From NCBI RefSeq assembly GCF_002760435.1, contig NZ_AUUU01000048.1, positions 23,353 through 87,352 on the forward strand: a DNA stretch of 64,000 nucleotides, written 5' to 3'. Shown here in pieces: positions 16,619 to 23,891 of the stretch. The translations under genes were made by a program, and so were the position numbers. How positions within the stretch are numbered: position 1 is the stretch's first letter; each line of letters begins with the position of its first letter. The notes under the pieces were generated by a model. That model made no database searches and had not been told where the DNA came from. It worked only from the letters and a program-made list of their open reading frames with translations. The stretch is from Clostridium sp. LS (GTDB lineage: Bacteria > Bacillota > Clostridia > Clostridiales > Clostridiaceae).

Positions 16619-16774
16619 ATGGAAAATAAAATTAAAGAACTAGAAAAATTGTGTAAACCAGTAGCAGATTATTTAAAAGAGAATTTAGACCCACATTGTA
16701 CAGTGGTTATCACAGATAATCATATTAAATTAGTTAGAGATGAAATTGGCATTCCAGTAGGAAGTGATGACTAA
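16619..16774 (+). CDS. Small phage protein of unknown function (51 aa)
   Basis: ATG 16619 follows AAGGAAGGAGAGG. The protein reads MENKIKELEKLCKPVADYL and ends with a strand-turn-strand (TVVITDNHIKLVRDEIGIPV). Similar small proteins are found directly after Cro-like genes in many clostridial prophages. An in-frame TTG-type start at 16577 has no SD. Confidence 0.7.
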   Translation: MENKIKELEKLCKPVADYLKENLDPHCTVVITDNHIKLVRDEIGIPVGSDD

Positions 16775-16799
16775 GTACTAGTTAGCCACCACTAAGAGA

Positions 16800-17000
16800 T
16801 TAAACCCTATGGTAAGGATGTACTTTATCAAATCGAGCTAAAGCAGATCCTAAAGATGGAGAATTAATAAAATCAATGTATTGTGATTCAGATACATTCA
16901 TGTATGCGTAAACAGAACCATCTTTGAATTTAATATACATTGTGTTGTTTTCCCAACCGACTGCATTCATTCGACTTGATGAAACAGACCTTAAATTCAT
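16800..17000 (-). CDS. KTSC domain protein (66 aa)
   Basis: The sequence SSRMNAVGWENNTMYIKFKDGSVYAYMNV plus SLGSALARFDKVHPYHRV matches the KTSC domain (found fused to lysyl-tRNA synthetases and as free phage proteins; role unknown). AAGGAGGTGAT places the start at ATG 17000 rather than the in-frame GTG at 17009. It is transcribed against the flanking early genes, so it is probably expressed in the lysogen. Confidence 0.85.
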   Translation of the reverse strand: MNLRSVSSSRMNAVGWENNTMYIKFKDGSVYAYMNVSESQYIDFINSPSLGSALARFDKVHPYHRV

Positions 17001-17077
17001 AAATATCACCTCCTTAGGTGGTATATTCTACAAATATTTACAGAAACCTTTAAAATTAATAAATTCATGGAGGGAAT

Positions 17078-17974
17078 ATGAAAGAATCTAAAAATTCTTT
17101 TACTCCTGAGAAGAAATTAGAAACTATAGAAAAGATAATAGGTTTAGTTGAAAGAGAATATGAAGAAACAATTAAAGATTTTAGAACAGTTAATTGTACT
17201 GGATTACTAATGAGGTGCATTTTATATGATGCTATCAAAGTTGTAAATGAAAGATTTACTGAAAATAAAATTATTGAAAAACCAATTGAAGAAAATTTAC
17301 CAATGCAAATCAAAAATGGGGGAGAAAAAATGAATAAACAATTAGAAAACAAAATTTCATCAAGAGAAGTTGCTGAAATGATGGAAGTTAAGCACACAAA
17401 TTTACTAGCTAAAATAGATGCTATTAATGAGGATTTTGAAAACTCAAAAATCAGTTTTCAAAAATATTGGATAGAAAGCACTTATAAAGTTGAAGGAAAC
17501 AATAAAGATTATAGAGAGTTTTTAATCACCAAAAGAGGTTGTGAATTCCTAGCACATAAGACCACAGGAACTAAAGGTAATTTATTCACAGATAGGTACA
17601 TGGATAAATTCGCAATGATGGAAAAGGTAATCAACAATAATTTTTCAATAAATGAATTTAAAGTTCAACTTGAAACTCAAATAAACGATTTAGTTGAATC
17701 TAAAATAAATGAAATAGAAGATAAATGCTCCAATTATTATAGACCTTCCAGTTTTGAAAAATCAAATATTGCCAGATATATAAAGCAAAGACTTGGTATT
17801 TTAAGAGCTGATGAAGAGTATGAAAGCGTTAAGCAAAGAGTATTAATTAAACTTGGTGCTACGAAATGGGAAGATATACCTATTGAAACCCTAAAAGAGT
17901 CATTGAATATAATCGATGAATCTATAAGGATTATAAAGTTGGATAGACCTAGTCAAGTGTCTATGTTTGAGTAA
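17078..17974 (+). CDS. Rha-family phage regulatory protein with N-terminal extension
   Basis: Two units in one frame. Residues 1-84 form a helical unit (KKLETIEKIIGLVEREYEETIKDF). Residues 85-298 form a Rha protein: SREVAEMMEVKHTNLLAKID (winged-helix-like), FQKYWIESTYKVEGNNKDYREF, and the ITKRGCEFLAHKTTGTKG signature. A C-terminal segment has the shape of an ORF6C/AntA-type partner. Both ATG 17078 (GGAGGGAA) and an internal ATG 17330 (GGGGGAG, 5 nt spacing) have good SDs, so a full-length and a 214-aa product may both be made. Rha proteins interfere with growth in some hosts. Confidence 0.82.
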   Translation: MKESKNSFTPEKKLETIEKIIGLVEREYEETIKDFRTVNCTGLLMRCILYDAIKVVNERFTENKIIEKPIEENLPMQIKNGGEKMNKQLENKISSREVAEMMEVKHTNLLAKIDAINEDFENSKISFQKYWIESTYKVEGNNKDYREFLITKRGCEFLAHKTTGTKGNLFTDRYMDKFAMMEKVINNNFSINEFKVQLETQINDLVESKINEIEDKCSNYYRPSSFEKSNIARYIKQRLGILRADEEYESVKQRVLIKLGATKWEDIPIETLKESLNIIDESIRIIKLDRPSQVSMFE

Positions 17975-17978
17975 AAAA

Positions 17979-18004
17979 ATAAGACACCTAGTTAAGTGTC
18001 TTAA
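17979..18004 (-). terminator. Terminator for the leftward repressor operon
   Basis: AAGACAC/GTGTCTT stem with an 8-nt loop. On the minus strand it is followed by ATTTTTTT, so it ends transcripts from the genes at 18028-18539. Confidence 0.75.
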
Positions 18005-18027
18005 TAAAAGAGTGATTTTGGGTAATT

Positions 18028-18216
18028 TTAAAAGTCAAATTCCATATCAGTTGATGGAAAAACTGGTGCTTGTTGATTTTTATTTGCTTCAGAACTAATT
18101 GCGGAAAATATTTCGTTGTATTTAGCAACATAGTCACTAGGATTTTGAAAATCACTCATATTAAGAGATTTGTCTAAATACAGCATTGTTAAATCATGAA
18201 TTTGATTTTTATCCAA
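18028..18216 (-). CDS. Small protein co-transcribed with repressor 2 (62 aa), unknown
   Basis: GGGAGGTGAT overlaps the stop of the upstream XRE gene and positions a TTG start at 18216. The protein (IHDLTMLYLDKSLNMSDFQNP...YVAKYNEIFSAISS) is helical and ends with an acidic tail. Comparable small genes follow XRE repressors in phages and integrative elements. Function unknown. Confidence 0.65.
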   Translation of the reverse strand: MDKNQIHDLTMLYLDKSLNMSDFQNPSDYVAKYNEIFSAISSEANKNQQAPVFPSTDMEFDF

Positions 18217-18221
18217 TATAA

Positions 18222-18539
18222 TCACCTCCCTTCTTTGAAAACTTTAGCAGTTATTTTTAAAGCTTCAATTTGGGAAGATGATAAATGTTTAGCACTTTCT
18301 AAAAGCTCTTTAAGATCTGGAGTAAGTGCAATTGGTTCGAGTTCATTATCAGATAAAAATTGAATCAATGATATATTTAAGGCTTTGCATATTGAATCAA
18401 GTTTTTCAATGGTTGGATTAGTTTTATTACTTTCAATATAGCTTAAATGTGAAGGAGCAATATTTGAAAGCTCGGCAAGTTTTCTTAAAGAAATGCCAGC
18501 AGTTTCTCTTAGAGTTTTAATTTTAGTACCAATATCCAT
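18222..18539 (-). CDS. XRE-family repressor 2 (SinR/ImmR-like, 105 aa)
   Basis: HTH domain about 3-65 (KIKTLRETAGISLRKLAELSNIAPSHLSYIESNKTNPTIEKL is the core) followed by a helical C-terminal dimerisation segment (SSSQIEALKITAKVF). It is divergent from a second small XRE gene at 18729. A promoter, TTGAAA-17-TATTAT on the minus strand (complement of 18614-18619 and 18591-18596), reads into it. It is not adjacent to an ImmA-type protease. Confidence 0.85.
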   Translation of the reverse strand: MDIGTKIKTLRETAGISLRKLAELSNIAPSHLSYIESNKTNPTIEKLDSICKALNISLIQFLSDNELEPIALTPDLKELLESAKHLSSSQIEALKITAKVFKEGR

Positions 18540-18559
18540 AAGTATAAGCTCCTTTCAAA

Positions 18560-18705
18560 TGTTATATATATAGAACACTTTATATATTTAATAATAATTA
18601 AAATTGTAAGAGATTTCAAGAGAATTAAAGAAAAATAAAGATATTTACTTCTAATGTTCTATATTGAGAACAAATACAGGTTTTAAGTGTTCGATATTTA
18701 GAATA
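18560..18705. promoter_or_regulatory. Switch 2: three 18-bp palindromic operators
   Basis: O1 TGTTATATATATAGAACA (18560-18577), O2 TGTTCTATATTGAGAACA (18655-18672) and O3 TGTTCGATATTTAGAATA (18688-18705) share the palindrome TGTTCtATATwwAGAACA. O2 and O3 start 33 bp apart (three helical turns). O1 lies just downstream of the leftward -10 box (18591-18596), O3 just upstream of the rightward gene. This is the array expected for the XRE pair flanking it. Confidence 0.72.
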
Positions 18706-18728
18706 AAATATAAACAGGAGGTGAGGCA

Positions 18729-18926
18729 ATGGTCGGAGATAAAATAAAACAACAACGGGAAAATCATAATTTATCTCTTAGAAAATTAGCTGTTAAAAGC
18801 GATATAAGTCCTAGCTATTTATATTACATTGAAAAGGGAATATCAAAAAATCCATCAATAAATGTACTACAAAAAATTGCTAATGCTTTAGGGGTAGAAG
18901 TAACTAGCTTATTAGATACCGCATAA
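18729..18926 (+). CDS. Cro-like XRE regulator 2 (65 aa)
   Basis: Nearly pure HTH domain: GDKIKQQRENHNLSLRKLAVKSDISPSYLYYIEKG, followed by PSINVLQKIANALGVEV. It shares the SLRKLA-x(5)-ISPSxLxYIE recognition region with repressor 2, consistent with binding the same operators. SD CAGGAGGTGAG. It heads the rightward run of small early genes. Confidence 0.82.
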   Translation: MVGDKIKQQRENHNLSLRKLAVKSDISPSYLYYIEKGISKNPSINVLQKIANALGVEVTSLLDTA

Positions 18927-18975
18927 TTAGTTTGTACAATCGACAAAATTTTATTTTAAAAAATGGGAGGTAGAA

Positions 18976-19140
18976 ATGGAAAATAAAAAAAATACACCTA
19001 AAACACTACGCGATATTGAAGAAATTCTCTACAAACAAGTGGAGTTGCTTGCAGAGAAATCTAAAGAATGTGAACTTGAAGATTTAAGAGAAAATACTAG
19101 AACTATTTTAAGTATTTATTCAGAACTTAAAATTATTTAG
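18976..19140 (+). CDS. Small early protein (54 aa), unknown
   Basis: ATG behind GGGAGGT. Helical and charged (MENKKNTPKTLRDIEEIL, EKSKECELEDLRENTRTIL). No recognised domain. It lies in a run of short, well-spaced genes with good SDs, typical of phage early regions. Confidence 0.65.
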   Translation: MENKKNTPKTLRDIEEILYKQVELLAEKSKECELEDLRENTRTILSIYSELKII

Positions 19141-19156
19141 TAAAGGAGATGAAAAT

Positions 19157-19324
19157 ATGGAAGAAAAAATAAAAGAGCTAGAAAATAGAATAGCTGTGCT
19201 TGAAGAGCAAGTTCAAGAGCAGCTAATTGAAAAAGAAAAGGCACTGGATTATTTAGCTACTTCTTTTTCGGAGTCAAATCATAATTCTCAATTAACCAAG
19301 CATGATAACTCTCAAGTAGATTGA
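19157..19324 (+). CDS. Small coiled-coil protein (55 aa), unknown
   Basis: ATG behind AAAGGAGATG. The first 35 residues are a clear coiled coil (EEKIKELENRIAVLEEQVQEQL), then a polar Ser/Asn tail. Its last 68 nt overlap tail-to-tail with the leftward gene ending at 19257. Confidence 0.6.
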   Translation: MEEKIKELENRIAVLEEQVQEQLIEKEKALDYLATSFSESNHNSQLTKHDNSQVD

Positions 19325-19529
19325 TATTAGCCATAAGTGAATTAAATACAGTAGGTTTATTTACTAGGGTAATCATATAAGCTTGAAATTCTAAAGGATC
19401 TAAATCCTTATATTCATTTGGATTAGCATTTTTAATTTTTTCTTTAATTTCTTGAGACATTTTATTAAGAGTTTCTGGCATGAATTTTTCTAAACATTGT
19501 TGTTTAAAATTCAAAAAGTTATTATCCAT
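19257..19529 (-). CDS. Leftward small protein (90 aa), unknown
   Basis: ATG with AAAGGGGGTG upstream. Begins MDNNFLNFKQQCLEKFMPE and is mostly helical, with no recognised motif. Its orientation opposes the early operon, and its 3' end is antisense to the 19157-19324 gene, so it could be a lysogen-expressed gene or influence that gene through antisense overlap (inference). Confidence 0.6.
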   Translation of the reverse strand: MDNNFLNFKQQCLEKFMPETLNKMSQEIKEKIKNANPNEYKDLDPLEFQAYMITLVNKPTVFNSLMANINLLESYHAWLIENYDLTPKKK

Positions 19530-19588
19530 AAAAATACACCCCCTTTCAACATAATTTTACCATATGTAAAGGGAGAAGGGAGAAGAAT

Positions 19589-19753
19589 ATGGAAAAATCA
19601 AAATCCACTGTAACTTATGAAGAAAGAAAAAAAGTTAAAGAAAAGATATTAGAAACAATATCGACAGAGCTTGAAGGTATTGAAATCACAAGTATTTTTA
19701 TAACAACATTATTAAAAGAAATTGTATCAGATTTAAACAGTAACCAAATTTAA
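19589..19753 (+). CDS. Small early protein (54 aa), unknown
   Basis: SD GGGAGAAGGGAGAAG. Product MEKSKSTVTYEERKKVKEKI continues into a helix-strand (ISTELEGIEITSIFITTLLKEIV). No family recognised. Confidence 0.6.
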   Translation: MEKSKSTVTYEERKKVKEKILETISTELEGIEITSIFITTLLKEIVSDLNSNQI

Positions 19754-19797
19754 AGCAAATGAATAAAATAGTATGAATTTTTATCGAGGTGAGCAGA

Positions 19798-19953
19798 TTG
19801 AAGTTTAAGGTACATTTACCAGAAGACATGACAGAAATATATAAAAAGATGAACCAATTTAAAGCTGAAAAAATCATTAGAGAATGTACACCTCAACAAG
19901 TAGAAGCAATTATTAAGTATCTTGAAGAAAAACAAGGCAAGGAGGATATATGA
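19798..19953 (+). CDS. Small early protein (51 aa), unknown
   Basis: TTG start behind GAGGTGAGC. MKFKVHLPEDMTEIYKKMN then ECTPQQVEAIIKYLEEKQGK. The stop overlaps the next start (ATGA), so it is translationally coupled to the DUF5348-type gene. Confidence 0.6.
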   Translation: MKFKVHLPEDMTEIYKKMNQFKAEKIIRECTPQQVEAIIKYLEEKQGKEDI

Positions 19954-20171
19954 GAGAAGGGTATTTACAACATAATTCACAAGGTAGATATGAGATACCA
20001 GGGGTAACTTATTTTACATCAGGAGAGCGAATTGAAATATTTTATGATGATGTTTGGATATCTGGAAGAATAGAATATTCACAAAGAGAAATGGAGTATT
20101 ATTTCTTAAATGAAGAAGAAGGAATATATGTTTATGATCTTTCAGGAATCAAAGCAAGAGAAGTAAACTAA
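19950..20171 (+). CDS. DUF5348-like small protein (73 aa)
   Basis: GRYEIPGVTYFTSGERIEIFYDDVWISGRIEY and the ending YDLSGIKAREV fit DUF5348: a short beta barrel with a 'GxxI-V..DG.W...RIE' pattern and a C-terminal 'L.G..VR'. Such proteins occur in integrative elements and phages; role unknown. Confidence 0.6.
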   Translation: MREGYLQHNSQGRYEIPGVTYFTSGERIEIFYDDVWISGRIEYSQREMEYYFLNEEEGIYVYDLSGIKAREVN

Positions 20172-20185
20172 AAACTTATGATAGC

Positions 20186-20312
20186 AAGGCAGAAATGCCT
20201 TTAAAAAATAGCTTGTCTGCGAAAAATGCTGTAAAAATGTGTTGGTAATAAATGTAAAATAATTCAAAAGGCGATAAGCCTTAAAAAAATGGCTTGTCTG
20301 CGAAAAATGTTG
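20186..20312. repeat. Two-copy structured repeat in an intergenic segment
   Basis: In the 206-nt gap after the DUF5348-like gene, GCCTTxAAAAAATxGCTTGTCTGCGAAAAATGyTG occurs twice (20197-20231 and 20278-20312, 81-bp period; about 31 of 35 positions agree). Each copy is preceded by a small hairpin whose 3' arm starts the repeat: AAGGCA-GAAA-TGCCTT (20186-20201) and AAGGC-GATAA-GCCTT (20268-20282). Hairpin, A-run and the invariant GCTTGTCTGCGAAAAATG suggest a structured RNA unit. No coding frame spans it. Confidence 0.6.
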
Positions 20313-20377
20313 CTGAATTACCTCAAATGAAAGTTAGTCTTTGAAAATTAAATATTATAACCAAGGGGGATGGGAGA

Positions 20378-20593
20378 ATGAAAGGATTTATGACTAATTT
20401 TAAGGCAAATGAATCTAAAGAAAAAGCTATAAACAAGATTGATGCAGCTATCGAAAAAGCCAGAGCAGAGATGGAAATGAGTATTGCTAAGAATCCAAAC
20501 CTTACATCAGAAGAAACAGTTAAGTTAAGTCAGAAATTAGATCCGCTTATTGCACATAAACAGAGGATGATGATTTATGGTTGCTCGATGTAA
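20378..20593 (+). CDS. Spo0E-like aspartyl-phosphate phosphatase family protein (71 aa)
   Basis: Residues about 21-63 form the Spo0E helical hairpin: IDAAIEKARAEMEMSIAKNP, then LTSEETVKLSQKLDPLI, which contains the SQxLDxLI signature. Known Spo0E proteins dephosphorylate Spo0A~P and hold back sporulation. The protein has a 20-residue basic/helical N-terminal extension. SD GGGAG. It overlaps the next gene by 17 nt. A phage copy could delay host sporulation; that is inference from the family. Confidence 0.72.
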   Translation: MKGFMTNFKANESKEKAINKIDAAIEKARAEMEMSIAKNPNLTSEETVKLSQKLDPLIAHKQRMMIYGCSM

Positions 20594-20750
20594 ATGCGGA
20601 TTGATTTGGAACATAAGTATTAAAACCGAAATACCTAGCGAAGGATATGTATGTCCTAAGTGTAGAACCAAAGATAAGAAAATGATGCAATTAAGGAAAG
20701 GAGTTATACCTAATGTTCTGCTTAGAAATAGGAAGAAGTTTCAGGCATAA
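20577..20750 (+). CDS. Small zinc-ribbon protein (57 aa)
   Basis: ATG 20577 behind CAGAGGATGATG, overlapping the Spo0E-like gene. MVARCKCGLIWNISIKT, then GYVCPKCRTKD: a CxC...CPxC zinc ribbon followed by a basic tail (LRNRKKFQA). Probably nucleic-acid binding; function unknown. Confidence 0.65.
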   Translation: MVARCKCGLIWNISIKTEIPSEGYVCPKCRTKDKKMMQLRKGVIPNVLLRNRKKFQA

Positions 20751-20867
20751 AGGTGAGAATTGGGAAATTAGAAAAATCTATAGAGATTCATTTTTAGCAA
20801 TTAATGAGTTTTAAATTAATCTAAAGCAATTTCCGATTTTAAGAATAGTCAAATAGGAGGGATATTG

Positions 20868-21062
20868 ATGCAAATTGAAAAAGATGCATTCATCAAAGCA
20901 TTAGCTGGAAGTATTTTATGTCCTAGTGATATGAAAATTGAGGTTGAAAAGAAAGATAAAGTTTGTGGCTTTTCATTAGATTGTAAAAGATGCTGGAATG
21001 AAGCTTTAAATGGAGTAAGTAATTTTGAACTAATAGGAGGTATTGAAGGATGTCGAAAATAA
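20868..21062 (+). CDS. Small Cys-containing protein (64 aa), unknown
   Basis: AGGAGG at 20855-20860 selects ATG 20868. MQIEKDAFIKALAGSILCPS ... CGFSLDCKRCWNEAL: Cys pattern CxxxxxCxxC with Trp, perhaps a small metal site. It overlaps the SMC-like ATPase start by 13 nt, so coupled. Confidence 0.65.
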   Translation: MQIEKDAFIKALAGSILCPSDMKIEVEKKDKVCGFSLDCKRCWNEALNGVSNFELIGGIEGCRK

Positions 21063-22789
21063 ATTTTTTAAGAGTTAGTAATTTTTTAGGAATAGATGAA
21101 ATGGAACTTGAAGCATCAAAGATTAATATATTCAAAGGTCCAAATGGTAAAGGTAAGACGTCAGTACTTGAAGTTATAGAAAAAACTTTCACTAATAAGA
21201 ACAGGCGAACAGAAGTAATTAAGCATGGTCAGGATGAAGCTACAATGTTTGTTGAATTAGATGATGGTTTGAGCATTGATAGAAGAGTAAGGAATGAAAA
21301 AGGTAATTACATAAAGGTAAGGCAGGATGGAAAAGGTGCGGATAGCACAGAAAAGTTTATAAGTTCGTTGGTTAACGGAAACATATTTAGGCCTTTAGAT
21401 TGGGTTAACTTAAGTTCTAAAGAGCAAACAAAGTCATTACTTAGTATGTTAGAAATTGGTTGGAGTGAGGAAGATATCGTAAGCTGGTTTGGCGACCTGG
21501 TAGACGATATCGACTATTCACAACACATTCTACTCATTCTAAAGAGTATAGAACAAAAATACTATAAAACACGTGAAGAAGTCAATAGGGAAGTTAAGGA
21601 ACTTAGAGCACGTATAGATAGCATTTATGTTGATTTACCACCAGAATACAACGGTGAAGAATGGAAAGATAAAAATGTTCAAGAGTATTATGCAAAAGTT
21701 AAAGAAGCGCAGGATATTAATAAATGGATATCCGAAGCTAAATCACTTCAGGAGAATTTTAATTCTAAAGTTGAAAGTATTAAGGCTAATGCTGAATCAG
21801 AAAAAGCTAGGATAACACTTAAATACAAAGGTGAAACAGAAGATATAAACGATATTATTACTCTTTCTAATTCAAAGATAGAAAAAGCAAAAGATTTTAT
21901 AACAAATTCGGATCATGAACTTGAAATTAAAATACAAGAATTAACCAACTATAATGTTTCAGAAGAAAACATAGCTGCTAAAAATTACAGTGATGCATTA
22001 AAAGATCTTGAAGAAGAATTTAAAAGAAAGAAAGAAGAGATAACTAAAACTTACAGTTCTAATGTTGAATTTCTCAAGGAAAGTCTATCAAAAGGTATTG
22101 AAGCAGCTAAGAAAGGTTCAGCTTTAAAAATAGAGGAACAAAAAGACTTAATTTCTATAAATGAAAATAAAATTGCAGTTAAACATCAAGAGTTACTTGG
22201 ATTAGTTGAAAAAGAAGAAACAGAGAAAAAGTCAGTTGATGAAAAAGTTAAATCTGATATTGAAAAAGAAGAAATCAGAATTGGAAAGGCAGCTAAATAT
22301 TTAGAGGAACATGAGGAAATTGATATAGCTCCACTTCAAGAAGAAGCTAATCATGTTCAAGAAATGGTTTCCTACTTAAGGGATTGGGATAGGATTATTG
22401 AAATTAGAGATAACCAATTAGCACCAAAAGAACGTTATTCAGAGGAACTTACAGTAAAAATAGAAAAGGCTAGAACATTGCCAAGTGAATTGCTTAAGAC
22501 CGCTAAGATGCCGATAGAAGGTATTAGCGTTGACGAGAATGGTAATGTGAGAATCAATGGAACCCTTATTGATGGATTAAGTGATGGTGAAAAGTTAGAA
22601 CTAGCTATGAGAGTTGCTAAGGCACAATGTGGATCTTTGAAAATTATCTGCATGGATAAGTGGGAGTCACTAGATACATCAGCACAGGAAGTATTATTAA
22701 AGGAAATGACAGAGGATGAATATCAATACTTTGTAACAGAGGTTGCAGCTACAGAGAATGGTGAAATAGAAATTGAAAAGATAGGATAG
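21050..22789 (+). CDS. SMC/Rad50-like AAA ATPase (phage recombination)
   Basis: The 579-aa protein has an N-terminal P-loop GPNGKGKT (30-37) after a strand typical of Rad50/RecN heads. A long coiled coil (about 190-450, Glu/Lys-rich) follows. The C-terminal head half carries LSDGEKLELAMRVAKA (ABC-signature-like) and IICMDKWESLD (Walker B/D-loop-like). In clostridial and lactococcal phages this type of gene precedes the YqaJ exonuclease and RecT, so it probably assists single-strand annealing recombination. The link is contextual. Confidence 0.85.
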   Translation: MSKINFLRVSNFLGIDEMELEASKINIFKGPNGKGKTSVLEVIEKTFTNKNRRTEVIKHGQDEATMFVELDDGLSIDRRVRNEKGNYIKVRQDGKGADSTEKFISSLVNGNIFRPLDWVNLSSKEQTKSLLSMLEIGWSEEDIVSWFGDLVDDIDYSQHILLILKSIEQKYYKTREEVNREVKELRARIDSIYVDLPPEYNGEEWKDKNVQEYYAKVKEAQDINKWISEAKSLQENFNSKVESIKANAESEKARITLKYKGETEDINDIITLSNSKIEKAKDFITNSDHELEIKIQELTNYNVSEENIAAKNYSDALKDLEEEFKRKKEEITKTYSSNVEFLKESLSKGIEAAKKGSALKIEEQKDLISINENKIAVKHQELLGLVEKEETEKKSVDEKVKSDIEKEEIRIGKAAKYLEEHEEIDIAPLQEEANHVQEMVSYLRDWDRIIEIRDNQLAPKERYSEELTVKIEKARTLPSELLKTAKMPIEGISVDENGNVRINGTLIDGLSDGEKLELAMRVAKAQCGSLKIICMDKWESLDTSAQEVLLKEMTEDEYQYFVTEVAATENGEIEIEKIG

Positions 22790-22799
22790 GTGAATTTAT

Positions 22800-23876
22800 A
22801 TGAATTTAAATTTAACAGGTGAAGGTAAAGTAAAGTTTATAGAAAATACAGATTTATTTTCTACTGCAAAGGTGATTTTTGATACTAGAACAGATAATGA
22901 GGAAAGAACTAAGTGGCTAGAAACTAGAACTAACTCAATTGGAGGTTCTGAGATAGGTTCAATCGCTGGGTTTAATAAGTATGGAAGTTCATTAACGGTA
23001 TTCAATGACAAATTAGGATTAGGCAAGAAGTTTCAAGGTAATATTCATACAATATTCGGCAATAGAATGGAACCACACATAAGGGAATGGATCCAGGAGG
23101 ATTTTGAAAAAGCTACAAATATTAAGCTAAAGACTTATGAGTATCCTTACATGATGGTAGACAAAGAAATTGAGTATTTCAGTGCCAATATTGATGGTAT
23201 TGGCATATTAGAAGATAACTATACTTATTGGGAAAATAGGGATACAGGAGAAGTAAAGTATATATCAGCCAATGAGTTATTTGGACTCGAAATTAAAACT
23301 GGTTCAGAGTTCTTAAAAAAGATGTGGGCATGTGAAGAAATTCCAGATAGCTACTATTGTCAATGCCAATGGTATATGGGGGTTACAGGATTAAAGTATT
23401 TCTTAATAATTTACTTATTGGGTAAAGAGGTGAATTGGAAAGTGATTCCTAGAAATGATGGAGATATAGAAGCTCTAAGAGAAATAGGTAAAGCCTTTTG
23501 GAACAATCATATATTAACTAAGATTCCGCCAGCTCCAACAGGAAATGCTAAAGAAACTGAGGATATAAACTATCAACAAAGTTTAGAGGATGATGATGAA
23601 GTTAACATATCTGAAAATAAATTATCTAAGTATAACAAAATATCTGACGAAATCAAAACGCTAGAAACTGAAAAAGAAAGAATAAAACAAGAGATTTTCT
23701 TAGAAATGGGTAATTCAAAAAAAGGTACAGATGGATTGTTCAATATTAGCAGATTCGAAGTTAAAAGAGATAGTTTTGATACAAAAAGATTTAAAGAATT
23801 ATACCCAGTAACTTATGAATCGTTTTTAAAAGGTACAACAGAATTTGTAAATTTAAGAATTAGTAAATGTAAATAG
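22800..23876 (+). CDS. YqaJ-type viral exonuclease (recombinase partner)
   Basis: A lambda-exonuclease-fold nuclease. The 358-aa protein shows the family blocks: WLETRTNSIGGSEIGSIAGFNKYGS (about 40-64), NRMEPHIREW (early Glu), FSANIDGI (catalytic Asp), LFGLEIKTGSEF (Glu-x-Lys) and the QCQWYMGVTG helix. The C-terminal part is a coiled coil (EIKTLETEKERIKQEI). It digests one strand of dsDNA ends to feed the RecT protein encoded next. Confidence 0.9.
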   Translation: MNLNLTGEGKVKFIENTDLFSTAKVIFDTRTDNEERTKWLETRTNSIGGSEIGSIAGFNKYGSSLTVFNDKLGLGKKFQGNIHTIFGNRMEPHIREWIQEDFEKATNIKLKTYEYPYMMVDKEIEYFSANIDGIGILEDNYTYWENRDTGEVKYISANELFGLEIKTGSEFLKKMWACEEIPDSYYCQCQWYMGVTGLKYFLIIYLLGKEVNWKVIPRNDGDIEALREIGKAFWNNHILTKIPPAPTGNAKETEDINYQQSLEDDDEVNISENKLSKYNKISDEIKTLETEKERIKQEIFLEMGNSKKGTDGLFNISRFEVKRDSFDTKRFKELYPVTYESFLKGTTEFVNLRISKCK

Positions 23877-23891
23877 AAAGGATGATAATAG

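Noticed and set aside
20197..20312. Type III toxin-antitoxin (ToxN/ToxI-like) RNA repeats
   Set aside because: The repeat copies are 81 bp apart rather than tandem at about 35 nt, and no ToxN-size endoribonuclease gene lies next to them.
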